64,000 nt of DNA from Piscicola geometra (Eukaryota; Annelida; Clitellata; Hirudinida; Piscicolidae): positions 3,449,301 to 3,513,300 of the forward strand of contig OX030957.1 in NCBI GenBank assembly GCA_943735955.1, in the 5' to 3' direction. Shown here piece by piece: positions 1 through 14,800 of this stretch. The notes under the pieces are model-generated. The model did not search any database and had not been told where the DNA came from. It saw only the letters and a program-made list of their open reading frames with translations. A program made the position numbers and the translations under genes. The stretch's first letter is position 1; every line of letters begins with the position of its first letter.

Positions 1-2707
1 TGTTCAAAAGCAATGGAAATGTTGCAACGGGATTGGCAATGAATTGGCCGCAGAAGTGCAGTTAGAAGGCGTTAACATGAGCACCTTGTGCACTATGAAT
101 GCTTTTCGATAACGACGCCCTGTTTATCGGCTGCTGAATGACTCGGAGTGTCACTAAACAAAGAATACGGAGGACAGTCACGCCAGCTGGCACTCCATTG
201 TGGCTCTGTTGTTGCCACACTGAAAAGCTCGTCTGTCGTTTGCGAGGAGGCTGATTGTCGCATCGATGCATCTTCCCGCCACGAACACCAAGTGCTGCAT
301 GCGCAAACACGTGTGAAGAGAAGCACTGGCAAGTGAAAGATCGCTTCAGGACAGCTCAAACAACCGATTGCATGCAAAAGAACGTGTTTGAAAGCTGAAG
401 AATTCCCAAGCACTTGACCGGGTGGTTTCATCTAGTCTGAGCTCTCGATTTCAGTGATAGCTTCAACATTTTCATACAATTAATTTAAACTTTTACTCGC
501 AAAAAAACACTATATGTATTTAAATGTTTTTTTGTATATGTATAGTTTATTTCTTATTGATATTTATTCATTTAATTTTTGGTATACTTTTAAAGTATTT
601 TAACTGCTACTTATTCAAGTGGAATAATCATTCATAACCAAGGGGTCTTGAAGCTCGCTCTAGTTTACGCCGCGTTAAGAATATTTGTCGTTGTATTGCA
701 TTGTATTGTGTTGTATTGTATTGTAATGTATTGTATTGTATTGTATTGTATTGTATTGTATTGTATTGTATTGTATTTTATTGTATTGTATTGTATTGTA
801 TTGTATTGTATTTTATTGTATTGCATTGTATTGTATTGTAATGTATTGTATTGCATTGTATTGTATTGCATTGTATTGTATTGTATTGTATTGTATTGTA
901 TTGTATTGTATTGTATTGTATTGTATTGTATTGTATTGTATTGTATTGTATTGTATTGTATTGTACTGTATTGTATGTAAATATATAATTTAACAGTGCT
1001 ATAAAAAATCTAGTTCAAAACAAAAGCACACACACAGCAGTCCTTTGCTTCATTAAAGCATGTATGTTTAAACAAGACTGCAAGCAACAGCACACGTCAT
1101 TTTAATAGCCGTTTGTTGTAGAGGTTTTGCTTTAAACTCCAAAAAACATTTTATTTTTCAACTATATTTTTGTGTGAATTTTCTTTAGAAACGCATAATC
1201 AATTTTAAAACCTTTTCAGAGCTCTAAACTAATGGTTAACCCATGCGATGATCACAAACATATTTTAAAAGAAGTTAGTGGTTTAATAATTAATACTTAA
1301 CCTTTTCCCTACAACCTACATTTTGAATGCCTCAACATTAAAGTCTGCATGTCACAAACACACCACTCAAACGTCGATGGAAACGCACGAAAAGACTTCA
1401 GCTTCGTTAAATAAAAAGAAGACAAAAGACTGCCTCGAAGCATTCATTAGGACTAAGTGATTGAAAAAGTAAACGTATTTTCTCTAAATTAAATAAAGTT
1501 TAGAGTCTGAAAAAAGAAAAAAAAGAATGTTTCAAAACGATTTAAAGTTGGGGAGATTAGTGAAAAGTAATAGTAACCCTTAAGCAATAAATATGAGGTT
1601 TGTATGTAATTGTCTTTCAGTCGCGTATCTAAAGACTTGGTGTAGGCCTGAAAGTCAGAAAACTGTGTAATGAAAGATTTTCGCTTATTGAATGGAAAAG
1701 CTCCATAAAAAGACAAAAAATTAAATATTTGTTCGTGTTATTAAAAGTTTGAGTGGAACGAAATATGTAGTCTGGTTGCGCATTTGACTGCCACATATAC
1801 AGGCGAGTTTAGATGCAGTGGCTGAAATATATAAACACATACAGAACGTCTTATCAGAATTCTAGTTGGGCGACTTCAAAGCTAATTGAATATGTTTTTA
1901 GTTGGAAAAAGTTGCATTGAAGCTGGATTATTCTTGTAAATCAAAAAGTAAAAAATAAAATAATTATGAGATGAGGCACCCAGAGGTTCAGCCGAATTGT
2001 CGGAATGTTTGGTGAAGGGTTCGCAATAGAAAAACGCAAGTTAAAAAAATTCTTCGAAAATATTTCTTTTCAGTTATATTTCACAAGTCAATACTTTCTA
2101 AAAGATGTTGAAAATTAAAAACTTTAAATATAAAGAATTAAATAATTTTTGAATTCTCATTAATAATTACAATATTTATGAATAACTAACGGTTAACTTT
2201 ATTTCATAAATTGGATAGTTATTCTTGTACAGACTTTTTCGAAATAGCATTTTTTTTAGAAATGTGTTCGCATTGAAAACAGAGATACATTTTGTTTCAA
2301 TCGGACATAAATTGCAAAGCCAATTGACAAAATTCATTCATGGACTTATCTTCAAGCTACCATTATTCGCAAAAAGCACTAAAAACAATGGTTAAATGCT
2401 TCACAAAATGGCATTAACATTTTTTGAAATGAAATTTTAATTTAAAATAAAATGAAACTTGCAAACGTGGAAGCAAGCTGAAGAGCATTCACGAGAGGAT
2501 TGTCACAATTCACTGTCATCCGACCGCAAGATTGAAAGCCCCTCCATCACGCCCTGACGCCCCTTCCATCTCCATTCACACTCCATTCATCAGCCCTTCT
2601 CCCATCACCTTCAATTCTCTCATGCGCTCGCAGCAAATATTCAAAAGCTGCCATCCATAAATTTCTGAGAAACTATACGTTACTTATTGCAATCTTCAAC
2701 ACCGACT
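1..2707. other. 5' flank; no gene recognised
   Basis: AT-rich DNA with short open frames only and no domain I recognise. It contains a pentamer microsatellite (listed separately). I see no promoter that I can support. The first exon of the downstream adhesion-receptor gene may begin near the end of this stretch. Confidence 0.5.
643..976 (+). repeat. SINE-like tail followed by (TATTG)n microsatellite
   Basis: About 50 bases (643-692) resemble 55915-55970: both contain a GAAGCTCG...TTTACGCC core and end in a CGTTGTATTG motif. Here the end is expanded into about 280 bases of TATTG/TGTAT pentamers with a few A and C interruptions. The open frames across it (Tyr/Cys/Ile/Val) are repeat artefacts. 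Confidence 0.85.
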
Positions 2708-2825
2708 ATGTGGACGACAAATTCAAATATCTCTAAGAAAAACTTTTTTCAGTGGGTTTTGAGAACTATGACATTGTTCTTCATATCAACTATTCAACAG
2801 TCGACTCACTCATCGCTTCTGAGTG
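2708..2825 (+). CDS. Candidate signal-peptide exon of the IGSF9-like gene
   Basis: An ATG at 2708 opens a short frame with a basic segment (KKNFFQWVLR), a hydrophobic core (TMTLFFISTI) and a small polar end (QQSTHSS), as in a signal peptide. It stops at a plausible donor, GTAGGT at 2826, leaving phase 1. That is the phase required by the first Ig exon at 5635. Another upstream or alternative first exon cannot be excluded, and no homology supports this short piece. Confidence 0.42.
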
Positions 2826-5800
2826 GTAGGTCTTACAACTTCTACTACTTATCACACACCTTAATTCTCCCTCTCCCAACATTTAAACAACGTGAAAGTG
2901 TTGCAAACAACCGCAAATTCAGTCAACTAATGCCAGTTTATTTGAGCACTATTCCAGTTGCGATTCAAAAATAACATTGAAGAGTGAAACCTCATAAGTA
3001 GGCATGGCGACGTGTCAAGCAAATTCCCGGGTGAACGTTGTCATTCCTAATTAAAAGTGAGAAAAAAAAATTTGACGTTTTCGACCTGTCAAGTTTTCCA
3101 GACCCTTGTTAACAATAGACAAGCATGGAATACATGAAGCCTAACTTTTGGATTTCAAAATTTGAAAATTGAAAAGTGCTCATTAAAAATTAAAAATTTA
3201 ATGCATAGGAAGTGAATGTTTTAGTGTGAATAATACAAATAATTTATTCAAACATATCTTATCAAAATTATTTTTCCATTTAAGAGTTTTAAACTTTCTT
3301 TTTGTTCAACCTTGAATATTTTTGTATGCAGTCACTTAAAAGCAGAAAAAAACGTTTAAAAAATTTAATTTGCTGAAACTTTCACATCTTTCAGAAGTAA
3401 AGTTAGAGTTTAGTTAATCACTGAAAAAAGTCAATAAATGTTTTTTTGTAGTTGAAATCATTGACAGTTTCCAACAGAGCAGAAAGAAATATTCCACAAA
3501 AACATTACTTTCTGGCTATGGTCCCATAAATCACATTCATAGCTACGTAATTCACTATTATATGACCGTAGTTAGTCGCAAGCTTCAAAAAGCATTCATA
3601 TTATTTCCTTGACAACAGGCTCGGATAATATTGTCTAATTACAATACTTACATTCTGATTTACGCTCGAAAAGACAAAATCTAAAGTTGAAAAGTGTTTT
3701 ATTTATAATTGTTTTCGCCAGGCCTGGCATAAGTCCTTGCTTTCAGAGGTTGGAAGGCTCCGGAGATTTAGCACATGCCTCTTGTCGCTTCCTTTGAGTG
3801 ACCTTTTTTATGCGAAAACATCTCGCCGAAACACATTAAAAAGTGACGTGGTATGATTACGGAGTGAATTTATGTGGCGCCTGGCAAGAAAATCTTGGTG
3901 AAAGTTGCGCGATGATTTAGAGAGGGGTAATCGTGATGTGATCAGAAGGGCTTTGCAAGGGTGCTTGGATAAATTTGCAATGTTTTGCATTAGCGAATGG
4001 CTTCAGGAATATCTCATTACCTAAGAATGGTATGAGTAATTTATACATAACATTTCAAACCAAATTGTGGAGATTCTAATAAAGCTAAGATAACATATTT
4101 TTTCTCTGATCAACCGTTTTTGCTTAGTTTAGTCTCACACAAGGTTTAAAATTTTTTTATAATTAAAAATTGTGTAAAATTTAATGTTCTATTTAACAAG
4201 TGAAAAAGCCACTCTAAGCATTGCTAAAAGCGTAGACATTATGTCAAAAAATCTTCTCCAAGCATTAAAAACTTTAAAGTCAAATTTAAAACTTAAAAAG
4301 TGAAAAAATAGCAATTTGGAATGTAATTTTTGAATTGTCAATTTGATATTCAAGCTAGAACGAATTGTCAATATTTTATATTGATCATCTCTAGAGATCA
4401 ATGATTTAATTTTGGTTTGAGCGTATAAATAAGACATTTTCCCACATTTTAAAGTTTATTCCACCAAACTTTTGAGAATCCGCGTTGTTATGGAGTGCTA
4501 GATTCTCCACCTGAACACAATGGAAGCACTTGCTTTTTCATTGTCGTTTGAACTCGTCTTGCAGGCAATAAGCAAGTCATTTGAAGATAAACCACGGAAT
4601 GTCTTCTTAGTTGAAACCTCTTCATCATTGAATTTACTTTTGGACAGTTTAGTTGATTTTCTGCTTCAAAGGAAAAATTACAACCCACAAAGACCATCGT
4701 CATTATCTCCCTAAGATGCTTAACCGAATACTAACTTCGTTTAAAGAAAACGACGGTTTAAAATAAAAATATTCAAACTTTAAATATTTTTATGAAGTCA
4801 AACAAATCGTTCAGATTTAATTCAATCAGATTTGAAAACAATAAAATAATAAGACTGGCGAGCGCATTGAAATTTAAAAAGATGAAAAATTTAATGTACT
4901 TTTTTATTAATTAATTCGATTTTTGTTTTCATTTATTATTTATTTTTAAAATGTTTTGAAATGTTTTCAATGAGAGTTTTTCAAGTTTATATATATTTTG
5001 GATCCTGAAAGGAATCAAAATCTTTTGCGGCTCTGAAAGACGCATGATGAACAGATAAGGACAAACGCACCAGTTATTTAGTGATCGCAATTATTTTTTA
5101 AGCAAATTGGAAACAAAAGTGATTGTCGACAATCTTTTTTTCAGCAATTTTGTCTACAATGAATCTTGTATATTTATTTTCTTTTCCTAAATGACCGAAT
5201 CTTTTGGATACCCAATAAGCAATAAGCAGATTCTAGATTAAGTGTGAATAATGAGAAGCCATTTAGAATTCTATAAGAGTTTGATTTACATAAAAATCTG
5301 ACTTTGACATATTTATAAGCTTCCATTTGTCGATTTTTGTAGTAGAAAATTAATGTTGAGTAATAACATGACATATTTTTATATAACGGACGACGGGATA
5401 GCTTAGCGGTGAAAAGCTTGGCGTTCGACTCACTAGCGAGGGTTCGAGTCCTACTATTGCCTAAGTGCTCCAATGCTTCATTGAAAGAAAAAAAACAAAC
5501 AAATAGTGTGTTTAAAAACGTTTCCAATATCATTGAAAATGTCCATCGTTTCAAATAATAACTAAAAAAATAAACAAATTGTAGTGTGATTCAAATACAA
5601 AAGCAACTCACCGACAAACGACACCGACCAACAGACGCTGCGATTGACGACCACGCGGCTCTGATCGAGAGGCTCGAGAGACAAGGCGGCAAGGTGGTTC
5701 TGCCGTGCGACGTGCAGCTGTGGCTGAGTGAGTACCTGGTGCAGTGGGAGAAGAAGGGCTCAAGCCTGCCCATCTTCGTCAGCTTCGAAGGCTACCCGCC

Positions 5801-8800
5801 CATGGAGGAAGAGCCTTTCAGGGTGGGTTCGTCCTCTTGAGAGGTTTCCATCGTTTTAAAAGACCTCGAATAAGCTCTGTTACAGAAGTCTGCATAATGA
5901 AAGTGTATAATGAAATAGAAGCTATACAAAAATATTAATTTTCAACAAGATTTGATAGTCAACTTTCGACAAAATTAAAACTAATAGATATTAAAATAAA
6001 TTATTTGTAAAAGAATTTTATAAAAAATAATTTGTAAATGTTTCTTGTGTCTTCCAAACTTCTTCTGTTTAACTTTCCATTCAGAAAGCTTTTTTATTCG
6101 TAATACTTTCCCATGAGATTAAACATACACTCTTTAAAAAGATAAGCTTAAATTCGAATATACAGTTTTTCTGTCAATTCACTGAATTTAATATGTAGCG
6201 TTCATTTTTTTCACATTTCGGATAGTTTCTGAGCGCAATAAATAAGTAGTCAGTGTGTTTTTGATGCCTAAAAGATAAATCTCAGTGATATAGATCGTAA
6301 GAAGCTCTTGAATTTAACTTAAAAAGTGTTGAAACAAGATCAAATGTTCATTTACTGAATGCAAATGACCGAATATCGTCTTAAATTTTTTGATCAAATT
6401 AAAATGGCGGATATAGAAAACAAAGATTTTTTCTCAAAATGAAGGGTATTGAGAAGGCGTTGACAACTCTCATGACAAGCAAGTTAACAATGGTTGATGA
6501 GGATGAAGAGAAAAAGTGTGATAAAGGCGAAACAAGCAATAAAGTCGAATAATGGCATGCCTGGGTGGATTAACGCTTGAAGGATAAGAGGAAATGAATA
6601 TTTCACACAAAATACTTTATTTCTTTTTCTGGAAAATTGTTAATTTGAGAAAGATTTATCAACAAATAGCTTTTATATATTCCTAGCAATTTTCATTTCG
6701 AAAAAATCTTACCGTTTTTCCAAAAACAACAAATTCTTGCTATAAATAATGCCTAGTAATATTGTGACAAGGATGACCAAACAGGCACGTTTGATGCAGG
6801 CAGCAGAGAATCTTGTGTGAGACGACCGAAACAACACAGCCTTGACTTAGAGATGGGAACGAATGAATGCAGTAGCAATGAAAACATTTTCTACATCTTG
6901 ATTAAATAAAGCAAAGAATGTAGAAAATGCATGAATATATGAACAAAGAATAAAATCAAATTAATTAATTAAGAAACATAAGATGGGAGAAGATAAAGAT
7001 GATGAAGACACTGAGAAGCAGAATTAAAACTGCTTATAAATCCATTTTGTCTTCATTATTTATTCAACGAAAGTCTCTTGGATTCACCATAAAGGAGGAC
7101 GCAAAAGCGAAGGAAAGATTCGTGAAATGTCATATTTTAAAATTAAAAATGGAAATTTAAATTTTAAATCTAATAAAATGTCTTGTTTTTGTTTTTGAAA
7201 AAGCGAAATAAAATGTTTCTTAGATAAAAGCTTCAGCCTAAAAGCACTTTTAGAGATTCCATTCCGCTTCAAACACTTTCTCATTTCACATTTCCAACTA
7301 GAGTCTTCTTGCTTGGACTTATCTTCTCAGTGTTCACTTCCATTTCGATACTTCCAAGTAGCTAAATTGCTTGCGAAATTGATTTCTATTTTTACATTTT
7401 ATTGTGAAAAGCATTAATTTCATGCCGAAACAACTGGAAGTAGTAGTGCATCTTCTGCACCATTCAGGGCTTCTTACATGTACACTGGACTGTTTCTTCC
7501 TCCAAAGGAATATCAACGGAGCAGAAATCATTTCATCATCAGCTCAACACAAGACTCTCCTGGAGTTGCTTTCATTCGTTAACTTTTTATTCTTCTGAAA
7601 AAGCTTTCAAACTTGGGCCTCTAAACAAACTTGTGTTTAAAATGTTGCCAAGAATGTTAAAAACATACATTTCAATCAATTTGTAATTTTGAACTTTATT
7701 CTAATTTTTCACGCTCACCAGAAGCTCCAACAAGGTCAGCACTGAAACTATCTGCAACGCAATTAAGCAAGATTGTGAAGATGCCTGAATTAAAACCACG
7801 AATGAACTTTCAGTCAAAAGAAAATTTTTTTTTATGATATTTAAATGAGCTTGAATAGTTTTTGAATAAAAAGTTTAAATAAAAAGAAATGATAGTTGAA
7901 AAAATCTTAATTTAAAAACGTTTCAAGTGTCCCGAAATGTCAATAAAACCTGAAGGAAACAGCGGAACTTTGCTGATAAAATTCATTTTTCAGAGAAGCA
8001 CTTCTAGGGGAATGATGGATAAACTTTGTGTCCGGATCGATAGAGTCATGATCAGATTCCTTCTTAAGAGCTTCTTCGTCCTCTGACAAATCATTATTAT
8101 TGATATTTGTGAGATATGACTCCTTGTTTTTTTTATTGTTTTTTTATATAAAAAAAATTCTCACTATTTTTTTGTTTTTGTTGGTTCTATTTTCATGTGG
8201 AGTTCGATTCAATAAAATAAATATAAATAAAATTTACTTTAGTTTCGGTCAGAAATGATCGATTCAGCGTTTGCAATTTAAGGTTTATTCGCTCAATCGA
8301 TAAAACAATTTAAAGTGGTGCATGCAAGGCTCCTTAGAAAGCATCAAGACTAATTCATAATCTCACGTTTACCCACTGAGCCTCATCTCTACCAGCCATT
8401 CCACCTTCTAGGGACGTGTGCGACTGCTGAGAGACCTCAAGTCTCTTGAAATGAGTAACCTTCAGGTGCCCTTCACTTTTTGAAACTTCTGCAGCCAGCC
8501 TCTGAGAGTAAAAATATCGTAACATTAGTTTAAAAAGTTTGAATTTAAGAATTTAAGTCCAAACTATTGAAACTAAAGCCCCAGCTTAAATCGCGAACTC
8601 TATTTCCCAGCATGAAACCTTTCCAGAAGGAAGACAGCGGAGTGTACACATGCTCCATCGTGTCACTGAAGGAGTCCTCCAACGCCTCAGGAACGCCCGT
8701 GAGACTTACCGTTCACGGTGAGTTCTCTTCACTCGGAATGCCTGATTAGTTCAACAAGTGATTTGTAGTTTCATATTGATAGTTATGAAGTTCAATAAAA

Positions 8801-11800
8801 AAAAATTTTTGGAAATAAGTAATGTGTGTTTTGGAAGTCCATTTCAAACCGTTTTTTCACACTTAGTTAACGGTTATTTCATAGAGACGAATGAAACATA
8901 GAAAGACCAGTGAGATCGTTCAAATGTTTACAAAATACAAACTCGCTTTAGAAAACATTTGCAATGCAAAATCCTTGGCCTTTATTCATTATCAATCAAG
9001 TTTTCTTCCGATTAAAAAAAGTTTCTGATGCTTTTAAAATCGAAATGACAAAAACTTGAATAAGACATTCTTCTTTTTTCTTTTCACTAATGAATCAAAA
9101 GGTTTTGAAAATTCAAGTTGAGCTCTTCAAATAATTAAGGATGTTTCAAACTTTTTAAAAATTATAAAACAACAGCTACCAAGAAACTGAACTAAAAAAA
9201 GAGGTTATTTAAAACAGCAGTTGCCACGATACTGTACTAAAAAATATTTAAACTGACCATAAGAGTGAAAGCATGAAAATAATTTAATCGTTTGGACTTT
9301 GATCTTATCTCCACATTTTTTAAAACAATTTTTTCGTTCTTTTAACTCCATAAATAGCTTTTAACTATATAGTTGAACGCTTTAAAGTAAGTAATAAAAG
9401 TTCTTTCAGTATCATTAGCACCATTCGAAAGTCTAACTCGAAGTTTCTTTCTAATTGTTTTAAATTGAAATTGTTAAGTGCAAAAATGTGAGTCTAAAAT
9501 GATATTTAATTGAATATTTGTAAGTTTAAAAAAACTAAGTACCACAATTTATTTTAATCTCAACTTCAAGTTGGAAAAAGTATTAAAAACAATTTAAATT
9601 TTTATACTTTTCTTCAATAATTGTTCAATAAAGAAAGGAAATGAGAAGGTGTGAAATGTTCAATCATGCCATGAAAGGAGAGTTGTCATCGTCGAGCTTG
9701 TTGCTCTTGAAGCCTGTCTGCCTTTACTGCCCTTAAAAATCTCTTCATTGTGTTCTAGCATTAAAAGTAGTAGTAGTGGCAGTAACAGTAGAAGTAAAAA
9801 GTAGCAGTAAATGTAGCATTAGGCTGAAATACTTGCAGTAGTGGGAGTGAAGGCCGTAAAAACTGAAAGGAGATTGCACAGGAGCCTAAAGAACAAAGCA
9901 AGTGAAGGAAATTCTCAGTACTGAGTTGCCAATAATAAAGACATAAAGAGTGTGAGCGGGTTTCAGAGTCGACGTCACGATCGCATTAACAAATGCCTAA
10001 GAGAGCTTATTGCTCCGTCCATAAATATGCAGGCAGAATTGAATTAGGCGTGCGAGCAGCCACTTTAGCAATTTCGATTAGCGTTATTATATTCATGCAG
10101 ACTCTGATTCATCGTCTCCTGCATTGACTTCAAGACTTTACAAGCTACTGTGGAAAAAAAGTTAATAAAATAATGAGACACTGCTGCTGACTGAACATTT
10201 GTTATTCCTTCTCACTTAAAGTTTGAATAAAATTATAATTTTCATGCATAAAACTCAAAAATAAAAATATATAAATGCTTAAAAACATTAGCAAAACATT
10301 AATAATTAAAAGCTTTTGAATTGTAAGTGATTTTCAAACAAAATAAAAGAGAAAAATCCTGTTTTAATGAAAGTAAACTGAAAGAGTCTAGAGTAAACTA
10401 TTCATGGAGATAAGATAAGCGCAAAACTTTCCATATTTCGACCATATTTCATTTGAATAATGGATTTAAAAATTAATAAATTTCCTTTTTAAGATATATT
10501 AAGCTTTAAATAATTATTTGTGTTTACGACAAAAATTCTGTTTCTCTCTTCTTCTTTCTCAAGTTGAAAGCAGCCACGAAGATTTAATAAACGAGCTAAA
10601 AAGTGATTAAAATACGTATCTTGAGACGCAACGGAGTTTATTGTTTGCCGACGAACGAGTCTCAGAGCACATTTGACGTTCACCGATGCAATCAGGAACT
10701 TCCGATCAGACTTCTGGCGCTCTCTCCAAACAAGTCGCTTCACTTTGACAATTTTAAAATTCATGTAAAAAATTATTTTTAGATTTTAAATTTAGAATAG
10801 GACTTTGTGAAAATAAACTTTTGGAGAGCTACGTGGCCAAATGGTTTCTCAAGTTTTCATCGCAGCGAGCTGCCATTGAGGAAAAAATAAAGAATTGGGA
10901 ATGGCAAGATGCATTTCCTAAAAAAAAAGCTTAAAGTCGAACATTTCATAACAAGAAAAGCGCGCATTGTTCTTGGGTTATGGAACGGCATTTACAACAA
11001 AAAGTATTCAGATTTTATAATATTTTCGGAAAAAAGCGTGATGTCTAGGAGCAATAACTCAAGAGTGTTACAAAGGGTAGTACCTTTTACTTTATCGTAA
11101 CCATCTTCGCAGTCCCTCCGCTTCTCACTTCCTTTTCTCCATCCGTTCTAAAACACGCCAAGTCTAGTCAAGTCCACATTTTCTGTAAGGTTAGAGCTCA
11201 TTCTTCAATTTGAATGATTTTCGTTATTAAAGGATAATTGGCAACATTTTTAGAGATTATTAATGATGTTTTTCTACACAGTTCAACATTTATATAATAA
11301 AACCTTAAATTTAATTTTTTTATTTTATAAAACATTTTCAAATCATTTTTTAACATCATTCAAAATTAATTCTAATGTTCTAAACTTAATAATTCTTCAA
11401 GGGTTCCTTGATTACTTTGCAGGGTAAAGGCTTTCCGGAGCCTTCGATAGCGTGGTACAAGAACGGACAGACAGTTGAAAATTCGACCAAAATTGAAGTG
11501 TCCAAAAAAGGAGTGCTGATCCGGGACTTGCAAATGGCGGACGAAGGAATTTACACTTGTCTCTTCAAGAACTCAGCCGGACAAGTCTCCCACTCAGTGC
11601 GTCTGATACTCAAAGGTTTTTGCGTGACCATCTTTTATTCTTTTTTCAGTTATTATTTTCATTTAAAATGTGATTTGTGACAAATCCAACCAAAAATGAC
11701 GTTGAAATGGAGCTGCAGCAATGCGGGAACTCCACGTTTCTAAGTCTTACTCCGTTCGCATGTCTTTTACCAATATTTTGTATATCATAAATTTCTCACC

Positions 11801-14800
11801 CTCATTATCTATTTTTCAGTTTTTTTTCACAAGCTTTTAAAACTGAAATTTTATAATAATTTTGTTGACAAATTTATAAAAAATTCTTCATAACAAAAAG
11901 GATTAAAAGAGTCTTTAGGCGAACTTCTTGTTAATGCATTCTACTATTCATGTACATTTGAAACTTGGTTTTATTTAAATTAAATTTTTAAAACTGTGAT
12001 ACTTTTTCTTATCAAATAAATTTGTTCCACATTTTAGATTTAGAATCTTAATTAGTTTGAAAATCGAGCCAAATAAAAGTTTGCTGTGTGGCACGCAAGT
12101 GAAATAATAATAATACTTTTCTTAGTTAAAAATTCTATTTAGAATAAATCCCTTCTTTGAAATACAGTGCCGTGTTAAAAGTATTTTTCTTCAATGTTTT
12201 TATAGCCTGAAGTGATCATAGAAAATGCATTTTTGAAAATAAACTTTTAAATATAAAAAGACTTTTCTGCGAATAATTGGCGGAAATGAAATTTCCAGTA
12301 ATTATTTCTATGCAGAAAGCTTGATCAAAATGTAATTGCTTTATGTGAAAAACTTTTATACAATGTCTATTTACTTTATACGATAATTGAATATCTCTTT
12401 TTGAATGAATACTTGAAAAATGTAATTTAGAAAATGTTGTAAAAAATCTTTTGTCACGCATTTTTAAGTAATCGTTTAGATAACTACTGTCTGAAGATAA
12501 AAGCCGCCTTCGTAGTGTTTGATTTATGTTCCAAGACGCTTTTAATAAAAAGAAAAAAAAATCAAATAACTAGAAAAAAAAATAGAGGTATAAATACTAA
12601 TTTTAAAGATAAAAACATCGCGTTGAACCTAAGCAAGTGTAAGTATATGGAGTGGCAAGGTTCATAAACAAGAAAAAAGCTTTTAATTATTAATGGTGGA
12701 ACATGCTATAGTTAAAAAATTCACACAACGTTTTTGAATGGTTTTATCATTTAATTTAAGCTAAAATGTAGAATAGTTTCAGAATATCAGTGGCAATTAC
12801 CTTTGTTGTGAAGAGACTACCACTAAGTTATTATGATATATTTTTAATATTCTATTTATTATTTTTGGTATTTTTTCTTGCGTGACTGAAAAATGATTCG
12901 GAAGATTGCTATTTTTATTTCATTAATAAATCTTTCATATTTTGTTTTTAGCTTCGTGACTTTGCGGCTTGCATATTTAGGTAACTTGCGGAGAAAGTTA
13001 GTTAAAAATAAAGTTCATTAATTTACTTTTGAAATACATGGATACGATTAAGTATATTAAAAAAAACGCATTTATGGAGCTGGAAAAGTAAGTTAATTAA
13101 TATCTTGATGTGATTAGAGCTGATTGTAACAGATGCCTTAACATTATAACTGCATTTTTAAATAATAATTATAAATCTATTAAAAAAGAAAAGTTAAAAA
13201 AAAAAAGAATTCATTAAATAAAGTAAAAAATATTGTTTTCATTGATCTCAATTTGCGATTCTCGAAGTTAATATTTTGATGTCTGAAACAACAACAAAAT
13301 AGCTGTAGAATTAGTGAACACGGTTGATTCAAATTGTTTATGAAGACCAAATAGAAGACTATTGAAATGGTTTCCTAAGGGTTTAATGAGAATATCCCGC
13401 GTTGGTGATTTACTATAGAAAAAATCTATATACATATTTTTTTCTTAGATTTTTTACTTTTTTATTTTACTTAAAACATAGATTTAAAAAATTGGAAAAC
13501 ATATTTGAAAAAGATTAATTGACGAAAACAATATATATTTATTAAAAAAGATTCGATATAAAATATTCAAAAAATAAGAAAACGCAGTATGGTTGAGTTG
13601 GAGCAATGAATAACGCTACAAATAGATTGGATTATTGTCAGGAAGAGATTCACGCAAACATAAAAATGCAAAAGTGAAATGCGTCCAGATTGAAGCTGAG
13701 ACATCGATGATTTTGGAAGATGTGTCAGCGAAGCAGTGGAGTGGGTGTCGTGGAATCGAATGGTGGGGATAAAGACAAAGTCTTCATAGATATTGTGTCA
13801 AATTGAAAACCAATGCATGAGAATCACCATGGAAGAGCAACAGCATCGCCATATTTGTACTTTTGAGAAATGTTCTTTATAGCTTTGATGTGAAATATGA
13901 TAAAACACGCATGCTTGCACGGGAATCGTGCCTGTTTGTGTCACGATTCTCACCTAACAATAATAGAAGTCATAACAGTAAATAATATAATAAAGATACT
14001 TTTTATTATTAATGCTTTTGTATATGTTCCTCTTATGAAGGGAAACAAAGCTTTCCTTCTGCAGCAGCACGGACTGAGGCAAACAAATGAGTCCCATTCA
14101 AGCCGTCTGAACATCTCTTCGGAAGCAACCAACTTTCTGAGATTTCTCAAAGTGAAACATGCAAAATAAATTTTATAATTTAAATATATATATTTTTTTC
14201 GATTGCGCCATTCTTCATAACAATTTTGCTCTGTATTCTTTTTGCATGATGGTGACGTTGCAATGCCGTTTCAGACGACTTTCACCGCACATAACTCATA
14301 CATATCGCTTTTTCAAAGTTAAGTTTTAGATTTTAGAAATCTGCATTTAAAATTGTTACAAAAAGTTGATTCAAAGTCTAAATAGCTGTTTAATTCTGTT
14401 TTATCAGTGGATGAATCAATTTCAACACTCCCTAAGACATCATTCATTTTCCTAGTCTGCTTTTTCTATTTTTATTTTGTATTTGTTAAGCTCGAGAAAA
14501 CTATTGTTTGTTAGTACTTCATGAAATATTTAAACCCTCGAATGGATGAATTGTGAAACTTATTTGAAATTTGTTTTAAACTATAACTAAATTTGAAAGT
14601 TTCAATTCTTAAAAAGCGGAGATAGTCACGGATATGAATATTTGAATAGAAGGTTTAAAACTTTTTCAAAATTAAATTGATTCATTTCATTATAACTGAA
14701 TAATTAAATTTCAAACACTAAAATATTCATGTTAAACGCTGCAAACCTTCAACAGACGCTAGACCTCGGTCCTCGCCTCACTACGTGTCGGTTGCAGTGG

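Noticed and set aside
648..993. Tyr/Cys/Ile/Val frames
   Set aside because: Translation of the TATTG pentamer microsatellite.
4520..4714. ATG frame (MEALAFSLSFELVLQ) as an alternative first exon of the IGSF9-like gene
   Set aside because: No convincing signal-peptide core and no donor in the required phase 1.
5392..5485. A genuine tRNA gene
   Set aside because: The head has A- and B-box-like motifs but no convincing cloverleaf, and a diverged copy with the same extra body exists at 18362-18452, so it is a SINE.
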